A stretch of DNA of 15,606 nt from an uncultured Haloferula sp. (GTDB taxonomy: Bacteria > Verrucomicrobiota > Verrucomicrobiae > Verrucomicrobiales > Akkermansiaceae): positions 1-15,606 of the forward strand of contig CAMLOZ010000016.1 in assembly GCA_946481625.1 (NCBI GenBank). Direction: 5' to 3'. The position numbers and the translations under genes were made by a program. Each line of letters opens with the position of its first letter. Within the stretch, counting starts at the first letter, position 1. Positions 7,994 to 14,808 of the stretch are shown in pieces. Under the pieces are notes generated by a model that worked only from the letters and a program-made list of their open reading frames with translations, ran no database searches and was not told the origin of the DNA.

Positions 7994-8236
7994 CTAGTCG
8001 CCGTCGGGTAGTGCCAGTTCGCTCGCCAAGACATCGAACTCGCCGGGGTCCAAACCGGTGAAGTAGGCTTGCCTGCTACCGTCGGCCATCCGGATCACGG
8101 CATCGGTGATCCTGCCTCCATACCAACGGCGCTCCACCGCCACCGCGCGCGCGCCCGGCGGCGAGTTCGACAGAGCCTTCACGACAGCCTCCGCCACCGG
8201 GTTCCGGATGCCTTTGGATGCAGCTAGAGAGATCAC
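7994..8236 (-). CDS. Small uncharacterised protein (80 aa)
   Basis: Not recognised. An 80-residue protein starting at GTG 8236, with no signal peptide or membrane helix. It begins with an alanine-rich helix (AEAVVKALSN) and then has strand-like segments (RAVAVERRWYGGRITDAVIRMADGS, QAYFTGLDPGEFDVLASELAL), so a small alpha/beta fold is likely. It is convergent with tRNA-Lys and divergent from the kinase operon. A TTGACA box lies upstream such that its transcript might be nearly leaderless. A coding role is supported by the normal amino-acid composition and clean start/stop, not by homology. Confidence 0.55.
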   Translation of the reverse strand: MISLAASKGIRNPVAEAVVKALSNSPPGARAVAVERRWYGGRITDAVIRMADGSRQAYFTGLDPGEFDVLASELALPDGD

Positions 8237-8245
8237 GGCTCTACT

Positions 8246-8274
8246 CGTATGCCGCTATTGTTACGGATTGTCAA
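8246..8274 (-). promoter_or_regulatory. Candidate promoter for the 80-aa gene, overlapping the kinase promoter
   Basis: On the minus strand a perfect TTGACA (8274-8269) is followed, after 17 bp, by CATACG (8251-8246; 3/6 to TATAAT). Transcription would start near 8239, about 3 nt before the GTG, so the mRNA would be leaderless or nearly so. The -35 box overlaps that of the divergent kinase promoter, so polymerases would compete for the site. Confidence 0.35.
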
Positions 8275-8296
8275 ATAATACCTAAGCCCGTAATAT
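8268..8296 (+). promoter_or_regulatory. Candidate sigma70-type promoter of the kinase operon
   Basis: TTGTCA (8268-8273, 5/6 to TTGACA), a 17-bp spacer and TAATAT (8291-8296, 4/6 to TATAAT) lie in an AT-rich gap. The predicted start near 8303 gives a leader of about 105 nt before the ATG at 8410. Good spacing and box scores in an otherwise GC-rich genome make this the best promoter in the window. Confidence 0.55.
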
Positions 8297-8409
8297 CTTC
8301 CCCTCCGCTGTTCGGCACCCGCAAATCCGCGCAGCAAACGCCTGCAAAAATTTCAGAAATAAAGAAGAATATCGCCAGAAGTGAATAAAATGGTTTTCTA
8401 AATGTTACG

Positions 8410-10446
8410 ATGTTGCCCGGTGATCGGTCGGAGTTGAAGGAGCCGCGCGTGCGGGAAGAGGCCCTCTTCTCCGCCGCGTTCCGGCATGCGGCTATCCCGA
8501 TGGCCATCGTATCCCTCAAGGGAGGATGGCTCGGGGTCAACCGCGCCTTTTGCGATCTAACAGGTTTGTCCGAGGACGGCATCCTCTCCGGTGTCCCTAC
8601 CCGGGCAGACGACTTGAAGCCTGGCTTGACGGAAATGCGGCAGTTGCTCGAGGGCGGGATCGCGGAGGCCTGCCTCGGTAGGCGCTGTGCGGGTCCCGGG
8701 GGAGAAACGGTAGCTGTCCTGTTGAGGGTCTCGCTCGTTCGCAGCGGGGGCGGGACCCCAGGGTTTTACCTGCTGCAAGTACGGAACTCTGGCGAGCAAC
8801 TCCCGGGGACCGAACCGCTGATCCGGGAGAAGGCTCTCCTGGACAGTCTGATGAACACCAGCCCGGACCACATCTACTTCAAGGACCGCCAAAGCCGGAT
8901 CGTGCGGATCAACCGCAGGATGGCCGAGCACCTCCACTTCGATGACCCGGCCCAGGCGATCGGCCTCACCGATTTCGATTTCTTCGACGAGGACCACGCC
9001 CGCCAGGCCTATGACGATGAGCAGCGCATCATGGCCACCGGCGAGATCGTCCTCAATCAGGAGGAGAAGGAGATCTGGTCGGACGGCCGGGTGAGCTGGG
9101 TCTCCACTACCAAGGTGCCGCACCGCAACGAGCAGGGCGAGATCATCGGCATCATCGGGATCTCCCGCGAAATCACCCGGCAGAAGCTGACCGAGGAGAA
9201 GATGCGCCACGATGAAGAGCGCTACCGGACGCTGATCAAGGCCACCTCAACGATGGTCTGGAGCACCGGCGCCTCGGGCACCTTCGAGGCACCGCAGCCC
9301 GCGTGGACGGCTTTCACGGGACAAAGTTTCGAACAACTCAAGGGCTGGGGCTGGCTCGATGCCGTGCATCCGGAGGACCGGACGCTCACGGTCAAGACCT
9401 GGTCGGACGCCCTCGCAAGCCGTGATACTTATCTCGTGAGGCACCGCTTGCTGCGGCACGACGGGGAATATCGCCACCTCACGGTTCGCGCGGTCCCGCT
9501 GCTGGGCGAGGAAGGCGAGGTCGTCGAATGGGTCGGCTTCCACACCGACATCACCGAGCGGGTCCTCGCGGAAGCCGAAAAGGACCGTCTGAACGCCCAA
9601 CTCGTGGATCTGTCCCACCGGGCCGGGATGAGCGAGGTGGCCACCAGCGTCCTTCACAATGTCGGCAATGTGCTCAACAGCGTGAACATTTCCTGTTCGG
9701 TCATTTCGGAGAAAGTCCGCCGCTCGCGCGCCAGCAGCGTGGCGAAGACCGCCGCGCTCCTGAAGGAGCACGAGGACCATCTGGCGGCCTTCGTCACCAC
9801 CGATCTCCAGGGGCGGCAGCTTCCGGAGTTCCTGGCCAAGCTGGCCGGGCGCCTCGCCGCCGAGCAGGCGGAGGTGTTGGCCGAGATCGACCTCCTCTAC
9901 CGGAATATCGAACACATTTCCCAGATCATTAGCGTCCAGCAGAGCTACGCCAATGTCGGCGGTGTCCACGAGTCGCTGCCGGTCGAAAGGCTGGTCGAAG
10001 ACGCACTGCGGATGAACACGGGCGCGATGAGCCGCCACGAGATCACCTTGATCCGCGAGTTCGCCGAGCTCCCTCCCATGCTGGTGGAGAAACACAAGGT
10101 CCTCCAGATCCTCGTGAACCTGATTCGCAACGCCAAGCATGCGCTGACCGACGGCAATCCCTTGGAGAAGCGCCTCGTGGTCCGCATCGCCATGAAGGAC
10201 CCGGATCACGTCGCCATCAGCGTGAGCGACAACGGCATCGGCATCGCGCCGGAGGACATGAACCGCATCTTCTCCCACGGCTACACGACGAAGCCGGACG
10301 GCCACGGCTTCGGCCTCCACAGCGGCGTGCTGGCCGCACGGGAAATGGGCGGCTCGTTGACCGCGCATAGCGACGGCCGCGGCACCGGCGCGACCTTCAC
10401 CCTCGAACTGCCCTTCCGGACGAACGGCAGTGCCTACCAACCTTGA
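8410..10446 (+). CDS. Soluble PAS-PAS-PAS sensor histidine kinase
   Basis: A 678-residue protein without membrane helices. PAS1 spans about 15-127 (AFRHAAIPMAIV), PAS2 about 140-258 (SPDHIYFKDRQSRIVRINRR), and PAS3 about 268-386 (MVWSTGASG...GFHTDITER). The dimerisation/phosphotransfer region contains VLHNVGNVLNSVN with H416. H403 (SHRAGM) also lies here, but the paralogue at 11063-12985 has arginine at that position, so H416 is the likely phosphorylation site. An unusually long helical linker follows (430-525). The ATPase domain has the N box LIRNAKHA (571-578), G1 DNGIGI (607-612) and KPDGHGFGLH (628-637). It is first in a three-gene operon with a CPC thioredoxin-like protein and a second kinase. 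It is cytoplasmic, so it senses an internal or diffusible signal. No response regulator is nearby. The start lacks a clear Shine-Dalgarno. Confidence 0.93.
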   Translation: MLPGDRSELKEPRVREEALFSAAFRHAAIPMAIVSLKGGWLGVNRAFCDLTGLSEDGILSGVPTRADDLKPGLTEMRQLLEGGIAEACLGRRCAGPGGETVAVLLRVSLVRSGGGTPGFYLLQVRNSGEQLPGTEPLIREKALLDSLMNTSPDHIYFKDRQSRIVRINRRMAEHLHFDDPAQAIGLTDFDFFDEDHARQAYDDEQRIMATGEIVLNQEEKEIWSDGRVSWVSTTKVPHRNEQGEIIGIIGISREITRQKLTEEKMRHDEERYRTLIKATSTMVWSTGASGTFEAPQPAWTAFTGQSFEQLKGWGWLDAVHPEDRTLTVKTWSDALASRDTYLVRHRLLRHDGEYRHLTVRAVPLLGEEGEVVEWVGFHTDITERVLAEAEKDRLNAQLVDLSHRAGMSEVATSVLHNVGNVLNSVNISCSVISEKVRRSRASSVAKTAALLKEHEDHLAAFVTTDLQGRQLPEFLAKLAGRLAAEQAEVLAEIDLLYRNIEHISQIISVQQSYANVGGVHESLPVERLVEDALRMNTGAMSRHEITLIREFAELPPMLVEKHKVLQILVNLIRNAKHALTDGNPLEKRLVVRIAMKDPDHVAISVSDNGIGIAPEDMNRIFSHGYTTKPDGHGFGLHSGVLAAREMGGSLTAHSDGRGTGATFTLELPFRTNGSAYQP

Positions 10447-10451
10447 ATGCG

Positions 10452-11075
10452 ATGAAGCGTGTCCCGATTGGTGCGGTCAAGGTGATGGCCGCGATATGGC
10501 TGGTGGCGGTCCTGGGCGTGATGGTCGCGTTGCTCTGCTACTCGGCCTCGTCAGGTACCGCAGGCGCGGTTCCCCAACGTTGGCCCGCAGCCAGCCGGAT
10601 CTCCTTCGATACCGGCCGTCCCAATCTCGTCCTCTTCGCTCATCCCCGTTGCCCGTGCACACAGGCGACGCTCGGCGAATTGGAGATCCTCATGGCGCGT
10701 TGTCAGGGAAGGATCGCTGTCCAGGTTTGGTTCATCCGGCCTGCGGACACCCCGGAGGATTGGGCCGCCACGGCCTTGTGGCGCAGGGCCTCCTCGATCC
10801 CCGGCGTCACGGTCCGGCGCGATGAGGACATGGCCGAGGCGCGGCGCTTCGGGGCCGAGACCTCGGGCCAGACCCTTCTCTATGACCGCGACGGGAAATT
10901 GCTGTTCCGCGGTGGCATCACGGTTGCCCGCGGTCATTCGGGCGACAATGCCGGACGCAGCGCCTTGGAGGCCCTGCTGGAGCAGCGGTTCCCCCGCGAA
11001 ATCCGGACGCCCGTTTTCGGGTGTCCGCTCTATAACTCCGATTGCCAGCAAGGAGGGATCGCATGCAAACCGTAG
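10452..11075 (+). CDS. Membrane-anchored thioredoxin-fold protein with CPC motif
   Basis: A 207-residue protein from ATG 10452, 5 nt after the kinase-1 stop; a TTG at 10443 overlapping that stop is an alternative. One membrane helix (about 10-29) is followed by a probably periplasmic domain. The motif LFAHPRCPCTQATLGEL (61-77) resembles the TlpA/thioredoxin active site, but with C67-P-C69 instead of CxxC. It is followed by thioredoxin-like TLLYDRDGKLLFRGG (141-155) and GHSGDNAG (161-168). The C-terminus has FGCP plus more cysteines (C191, C198, C205), which could bind a metal or form disulfides. I recall similar proteins annotated RedB-like, unverified. Translation is coupled to kinase 1, and the last 13 bp overlap kinase 2, whose ribosome-binding site lies inside this gene. 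It may supply or relay the redox or metal signal to the kinases. Confidence 0.85.
   Translation: MKRVPIGAVKVMAAIWLVAVLGVMVALLCYSASSGTAGAVPQRWPAASRISFDTGRPNLVLFAHPRCPCTQATLGELEILMARCQGRIAVQVWFIRPADTPEDWAATALWRRASSIPGVTVRRDEDMAEARRFGAETSGQTLLYDRDGKLLFRGGITVARGHSGDNAGRSALEALLEQRFPREIRTPVFGCPLYNSDCQQGGIACKP
11051..11056 (+). promoter_or_regulatory. Shine-Dalgarno AGGAGG deciding the kinase-2 start
   Basis: A perfect AGGAGG lies 6 nt before ATG 11063 and inside the 3' end of the CPC gene. It selects ATG 11063 over TTG 11042. It is the only canonical ribosome-binding site at a major start in this window. Confidence 0.85.
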
Positions 11076-12985
11076 CCGGACTCGATATCGCCGTCGCAGA
11101 CAGGGCGCGGGAACTCTTCCATGAGGCCCGGGAGCGCATCTTTCGCCAGACCGACCGTCTGTTTGCCAATCTGATGATCTTGCAATGGTTCGCGGGAATC
11201 GCCGCGGCCCTGGTGATCTCCCCGCGGACCTGGATCGGGACCGCAAGCCAGACGCACTGGCATGTCTGGGCGGCCGTCTTCCTCGGTGGCGCGATCACGG
11301 GATTCCCCGTTTTCCTCGCTTGGAAACAGCCGGGGCGCGCGCTGACCCGCCACACCGTCGCGGTCGCCCAGATGCTCTTCTCGGCATTGCTGATCCACCT
11401 GACCGGCGGACGCGTCGAAACCCATTTCCACGTTTTCGGCTCGCTCGCGTTCCTGGCGATTTATCGCGACTGGAAGGTCCTCATCTCCGCGACCGTCGTC
11501 GTCGCCATCGACCATTGCGTGCGCGGTTTGTTCTGGCCCCAGTCCGTCTTCGGGGTGGTGACGGCCAGTCCGTGGCGCTGGCTTGAACATGCGGGCTGGG
11601 TGGTGTTCGAGGATGCGTTCCTCCTCATCTCCACCCGGCAGAGCCTGCGTGACATGTTCGAGGTCGCCTCCCGCCGTGCCAACCTGGAGATGCTCAACTC
11701 TCGGATCGAACATCAGGTCGCGGAACGGACCGCCCAGTTGACCGCTGCGCATCAGGACCTCCAGCGGAGCGAGGAACGCTTCTCCAGCGCGTTCGAGCAC
11801 GCTTCGATCGGCATGGCCCTTGTTTCACCCGAGGGACGCTGGATCAAGGTCAACCGGGCGCTTTGCCGGTTGATCGGTTACTCGGCGGAGGAGCTGTATG
11901 AACGGACCTTCCAGGACATCACCCATCCCGAGGATCTGGAAGCGGATGTCGCGCAGGTGCGGCAGGTCTTGGCGGGCGAGATCCTTTCCTACCAGATGGA
12001 GAAGCGCTATCATCACAAGGAAGGTCAAGTGGTCTGGGTCTTGTTGAGCGTCTCGCTGATCCGGGATGCCCGGGGACTGCCAGTTCATTTCATCTCGCAG
12101 ATCCAGGACATCACCGAGCGCAAGGAGGCCGAGGCCGCGCTGGGTGTCATGCACCGGGAGCTGCTGGAAGCCTCCCGCCGCGCCGGCATGGCGGAAGTCG
12201 CGACGAACGTGCTCCACAACGTGGGCAACGTCCTCAACAGCGTGAACATCGCCTGTGCGGTGGCGGCCGAAAAGATCCGCACCTCGCGCGTCGGCAGCGT
12301 GAAGAAAACGGCCGACCTGCTCGAGGAACATGCCGGTGATCTGGCCGAGTTCGTCGCCGGCGATCCGAGGGGCCGGAAGCTTCCCGAGTTCCTCCGCAAT
12401 CTCGCCGGGAAGCTCGTCGAGGAGCAATCGGAGGTGCTGGAGGAGCTGCAGGGGCTCGGCAAGAACATCGATCACATCAAGGAGATCGTGGCAATGCAAC
12501 AGGGCTATGCGAGGGTTTCCGGCGTTACGGAGACGGTCGAGGTCGCCGATCTGGTCGAGGACAGCCTGCGCATGAACGCCGGTTCCTTGTCGCGTCATGA
12601 CGTGCAGGTGATCCGCGACTACGCGAACGTGCCCCCGATCACGGTGGAGAAGCACAAGGCATTGCAGATCCTGGTGAACCTCATCCGCAACGCGAAGCAC
12701 GCGTGCGATGATTCCGGCTCTCCGGACAAGAAGATGACCGTGCGGGTGGCCAACGGCTCGGGAAGCGTCCGCGTCTCGGTGATCGACAACGGCGTGGGCA
12801 TCTCGCCGGAGAACCTGACCCGCATCTTCGCCCACGGCTTCACGACCAAGCCGGACGGCCACGGCTTCGGCCTCCATAGCGGCGCCTTGGCCGCGAAGGA
12901 AATGGGTGGCTCTCTCACCGTTCATAGCGATGGAGAGGGCTCGGGCGCGACCTTCACTCTCGAACTTCCGGCCGAGAGGCGTTAG
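11063..12985 (+). CDS. Membrane-bound sensor histidine kinase with His-rich 6-TM domain and PAS
   Basis: A 640-residue protein. Residues 30-192 form about six membrane helices with conserved-looking HFH (121-123), YRDW (134-137) and D150-H151. This pattern resembles membrane sensor regions I recall in some chemoreceptors and kinases. The histidines could bind metal or a cofactor (inference). A coiled coil (about 205-237) leads to one PAS (238-353), similar to PAS1 of kinase 1. The transmitter has VLHNVGNVLNSVN with H385, the N box LIRNAKHA (540-547), G1 DNGVGI (575-580) and KPDGHGFGLH (597-606). It is closely paralogous to the kinase-1 transmitter, including near-identical DNA at 10292-10324 and 12851-12883. 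The gene overlaps the CPC gene by 13 bp. No response regulator or terminator follows directly. Confidence 0.93.
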   Translation: MQTVAGLDIAVADRARELFHEARERIFRQTDRLFANLMILQWFAGIAAALVISPRTWIGTASQTHWHVWAAVFLGGAITGFPVFLAWKQPGRALTRHTVAVAQMLFSALLIHLTGGRVETHFHVFGSLAFLAIYRDWKVLISATVVVAIDHCVRGLFWPQSVFGVVTASPWRWLEHAGWVVFEDAFLLISTRQSLRDMFEVASRRANLEMLNSRIEHQVAERTAQLTAAHQDLQRSEERFSSAFEHASIGMALVSPEGRWIKVNRALCRLIGYSAEELYERTFQDITHPEDLEADVAQVRQVLAGEILSYQMEKRYHHKEGQVVWVLLSVSLIRDARGLPVHFISQIQDITERKEAEAALGVMHRELLEASRRAGMAEVATNVLHNVGNVLNSVNIACAVAAEKIRTSRVGSVKKTADLLEEHAGDLAEFVAGDPRGRKLPEFLRNLAGKLVEEQSEVLEELQGLGKNIDHIKEIVAMQQGYARVSGVTETVEVADLVEDSLRMNAGSLSRHDVQVIRDYANVPPITVEKHKALQILVNLIRNAKHACDDSGSPDKKMTVRVANGSGSVRVSVIDNGVGISPENLTRIFAHGFTTKPDGHGFGLHSGALAAKEMGGSLTVHSDGEGSGATFTLELPAERR

Positions 12986-13367
12986 CGACCGGGAGCGCAA
13001 CCGGCGCTGATGCGTCGCTCCTGCGGCCGGGGTAAGGGCAGGGGCATGCAGGCGGCGCGAGGTTCTCCAACATTTGCAGAACGAACGACGGCATTGGAAA
13101 ATGCGCCGCTTTTTCGGGAAACGAACCGGGCTCCGCCGCGTCTAATTCCGTGATGCCCATTCCCCCTCCTTCCCCGTCGTCACGTATCATGCATGACGGT
13201 AAGAAATGGTTCTTCCTTTCCCCCGGTGCATCTCCTCCCGTGACGGTGGACGCGGAGGCTCCGAATCCGGAGACGCGCGACCGGGATTCCCGTTCCCGTG
13301 GGCGCGGCCTACTGCTGGATTTCTCCGCGCCGCCGGCAGGCGGAAATCCGCTCCCCGGTAACTAACA
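12986..13367. other. Intergenic region after the kinase operon, no convincing gene
   Basis: I find no supported gene in these ~380 bp. A weak hairpin, GGAGCG (12992-12997) with CGCTCC (13016-13021), lies just after the kinase stop and lacks a T-run. The short open frames here have biased, repetitive composition typical of shadow frames. Kinase-operon transcripts may read through to the terminator near 13493. Confidence 0.5.
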
Positions 13368-13373
13368 GAATTC

Positions 13374-13401
13374 TTGCAATTCTCCCGGAAATAGCTATGA
13401 A
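13374..13401 (+). promoter_or_regulatory. Candidate promoter of the small RNA
   Basis: TTGCAA (13374-13379, 4/6) and TATGAA (13396-13401, 4/6) with a 16-bp spacer. The -35 sits in the inverted repeat GAATT-cttgc-AATTC (13368-13382), and the -10 lies in a perfect 8+1+8 palindrome. This is a layout expected of a repressible promoter. Confidence 0.4.
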
Positions 13402-13410
13402 TTTCATAGC
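13394..13410. promoter_or_regulatory. Operator-like perfect palindrome
   Basis: GCTATGAA-t-TTCATAGC is a perfect 8+1+8 inverted repeat covering the candidate -10 box. Its size and symmetry fit a dimeric transcription-factor site. The regulator is unknown. Confidence 0.45.
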
Positions 13411-13533
13411 ACAGGTGAACCTGTCGTTCGGGTTCCGGTGCGATACACACCCAGCCTGCATGGATCCGGGGGGACCCTGCAGATAAAAAGGCGGCCTCCG
13501 CAGCCCCATCCTGCGGAGGCCGTTCCTTTCTTT
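13408..13533 (+). ncRNA. Candidate intergenic small RNA (~125 nt)
   Basis: The predicted start near 13408 is followed by three hairpins. Hairpin 1 is ACAGG-tgaa-CCTGT (13411-13424). Hairpin 2 pairs CTGCA (13456-13460) with TGCAG (13478-13482), extended by inner GG/CC and TCC/GGA pairs around a GGGG loop. Hairpin 3 is the strong terminator (13493-13521). No open frame of substance lies within it. An alternative is that this is the 3' untranslated end of the kinase operon. Structure was read by eye; no covariation or expression data are available. Confidence 0.4.
13485..13533. terminator. Strong intrinsic terminator, probably bidirectional
   Basis: A perfect 11-bp stem, GGCCTCCGCAG (13493-13503) with CTGCGGAGGCC (13511-13521), and a 7-nt loop. 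On the plus strand it is followed by a T-rich tract (13523-13533). On the minus strand the stem is followed, after three bases, by TTTTT (complement of 13489-13485). It can end transcripts from the left (small RNA or kinase operon) and from the right (the 60-aa membrane protein gene on the minus strand). Confidence 0.85.
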
Positions 13534-13602
13534 ACACCGTCCCTCCCTCGCCGCACGCGGGCGCGAGGCCACGGCCCGCCGGAGCACACCCTTGTAGCGC
13601 CG

Positions 13603-13785
13603 CTACAATCCGGAGAAGTCCCAGATCGCCATGACCAGCGCGATCATGGCGACGAGGCAAACCCCGATGACGAAAGCCATTTCCACTCGCGTCAGCTCCA
13701 GCCTGTTCCCGCGTTCCTCCGCCGCCTCACCATCGTCGGGACGCGCATCTCCGGGTTCCGGACGGTTCTGATCGGGATCATGCAT
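13603..13785 (-). CDS. Small single-pass membrane protein (60 aa)
   Basis: Not recognised by family. The 60-residue chain has a charged, proline- and acid-rich N-terminal half (MHDPDQNRPEPGDARP...EER). One clear C-terminal membrane helix follows (about 34-54, VEMAFVIGVCLVAMIALVMA), ending WDFSGL. This looks like a tail-anchored small protein of the inner membrane. The frame stays open further upstream, but the upstream part is R/S/P-rich shadow sequence, so ATG 13785 is preferred. No Shine-Dalgarno is visible. Its transcript would end at the bidirectional terminator 70-115 bp downstream. It is divergent from the first WYL-like gene. Confidence 0.55.
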   Translation of the reverse strand: MHDPDQNRPEPGDARPDDGEAAEERGNRLELTRVEMAFVIGVCLVAMIALVMAIWDFSGL

Positions 13786-14020
13786 GGATGTTGCGATCGG
13801 GGTTGAACGAGAGCAGCCGGTTCTCCCCCCTTCCGGGAAGGCAGCGAAGCCGGGTCTTCGAATGGACTCGGTTGGCGCGAGCCAGCATGATCGGAGGATC
13901 CATTGCAGGTCTCTTTGCACGGGGCGTGCCGGGGCGGAGGTCGCGGGTCCGCAGGATGCTGAAAAATGCGCGGCACTTCGCGATTGAACGGCCCGTTCGA
14001 TCGAAACCATCCTGCGGGCA

Positions 14021-14323
14021 ATGTCCAAACTCGAATACGCGGTGGTGTCGGACCTGAGGCGCGCGATAGAAGTGAAGAAGGTGATCCAATTCTCCTGTCT
14101 GGGCGAGCAGTACGAGGTGGAACCCCATTTGCTGGGAAACGCGATCCGCACCCGGGCCATGATCCTGATCGCGTGGGTCCGCGCACCGGAGGCCGGATGG
14201 CGGACCTTCCGTTTCTCCCTCATCCGCGCCCTCGAATTTTCGAAGGAGACCTTCCACTCCGCGAGGCCCGGCTTCAATCCCCACGATCCCCGAGTGGAGA
14301 GCATCGACACCCTTGTGAAGTAA
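14021..14323 (+). CDS. Single-domain WYL-like protein (copy 1)
   Basis: A 100-residue protein. SDLRRAIEVKKVIQFSC, EQYEVEPHLLG, LIAWV and WRTFRFSLIRALEF follow the order of a WYL core (helix, strand F-x-Y/C-x-G, V-E-P-H, strand, closing strand), as in short WYL proteins lacking a DNA-binding domain. WYL domains bind ligands or nucleic acid ends and often act as regulatory sensors. The usual W-Y-L triad is not conserved, so the call is by overall pattern. It is clearly paralogous to the convergent gene at 14462-14731. It carries no HTH, so it may act through a partner. Confidence 0.75.
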   Translation: MSKLEYAVVSDLRRAIEVKKVIQFSCLGEQYEVEPHLLGNAIRTRAMILIAWVRAPEAGWRTFRFSLIRALEFSKETFHSARPGFNPHDPRVESIDTLVK

Positions 14324-14461
14324 CGGAATCGTCACCCGAACCCCCCAAGGAATCGCAGCGATGTCCTTTTTACCAACTCGTCCCCGCGGACCATACCTTC
14401 GGTTCCGGCGCAGCCGTTCGATTGATGGTTGGAAGAGTGGTGATTGAGAATTTCCACCCTC

Positions 14462-14731
14462 CTACCACCTCGGCCGCGCGCGGGGCAGGAAGCCTTCCCG
14501 CAGCACCTCCATCTCGCGCATCTGGTAGAAACGCACCGTCTTCCATCCCGGCCCGCCGGGCCCGTCCAGAATCCACAGCACCACCTCGAAGGAGCAGGTT
14601 CGCCGGCTGTTCTCGATCGCGTGCGGTTCCGCCAGGTAGTGCAGGCCGGAGCATACGAAGCGGATCTGTTTGCGGGTTGCGATCGCCTCTCGCAGATCGC
14701 TCATTTCGGCGTACTTCAAAGCGGTGGCCAT
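14462..14731 (-). CDS. Single-domain WYL-like protein (copy 2)
   Basis: An 89-residue paralogue of the protein at 14021-14323. Shared blocks are YA-x-x-SDLR-x-AI, F-x-C-x-G-x-x-Y, EPH, N-x-x-RT, GW-(R/K)-T-x-RF and E-x-F-x-x-ARP, in the same order. The copy-1 C-terminal tail is missing. Function as for the WYL-like core: a ligand- or nucleic-acid-binding sensor domain, with no HTH. The two genes converge with a 138-bp gap that shows no terminator. Upstream, TTGACA (14764-14759) is present, but the following -10 (TAACTT, 15-bp spacer) is poor. Confidence 0.75.
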   Translation of the reverse strand: MATALKYAEMSDLREAIATRKQIRFVCSGLHYLAEPHAIENSRRTCSFEVVLWILDGPGGPGWKTVRFYQMREMEVLREGFLPRARPRW

Positions 14732-14808
14732 GGTGGCAAGTTACTGCAATCCGCCAGCTGTCAAATGATTCGGCATGGCGTCCGTCGCCGGACCCGCCCG
14801 GGAAGCGG

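Noticed and set aside
7870..8409. tRNA-Lys as an integration site, with AT-rich sequence after it
   Set aside because: I found no repeat of the tRNA 3' end, no integrase and no mobile gene in the window.
8402..8437. A 11-residue upstream open frame overlapping the kinase-1 start
   Set aside because: It starts 8 nt before the kinase ATG without a ribosome-binding site. It could be chance and has no attenuator features.
12954..13190. A 78-codon minus-strand frame after kinase 2
   Set aside because: It overlaps the kinase 3' end, has no recognisable domain and lies in low-complexity sequence.
13150..13365. A 71-codon plus-strand frame beginning at GTG
   Set aside because: It is P/S/R-rich with no domain, promoter or ribosome-binding site.
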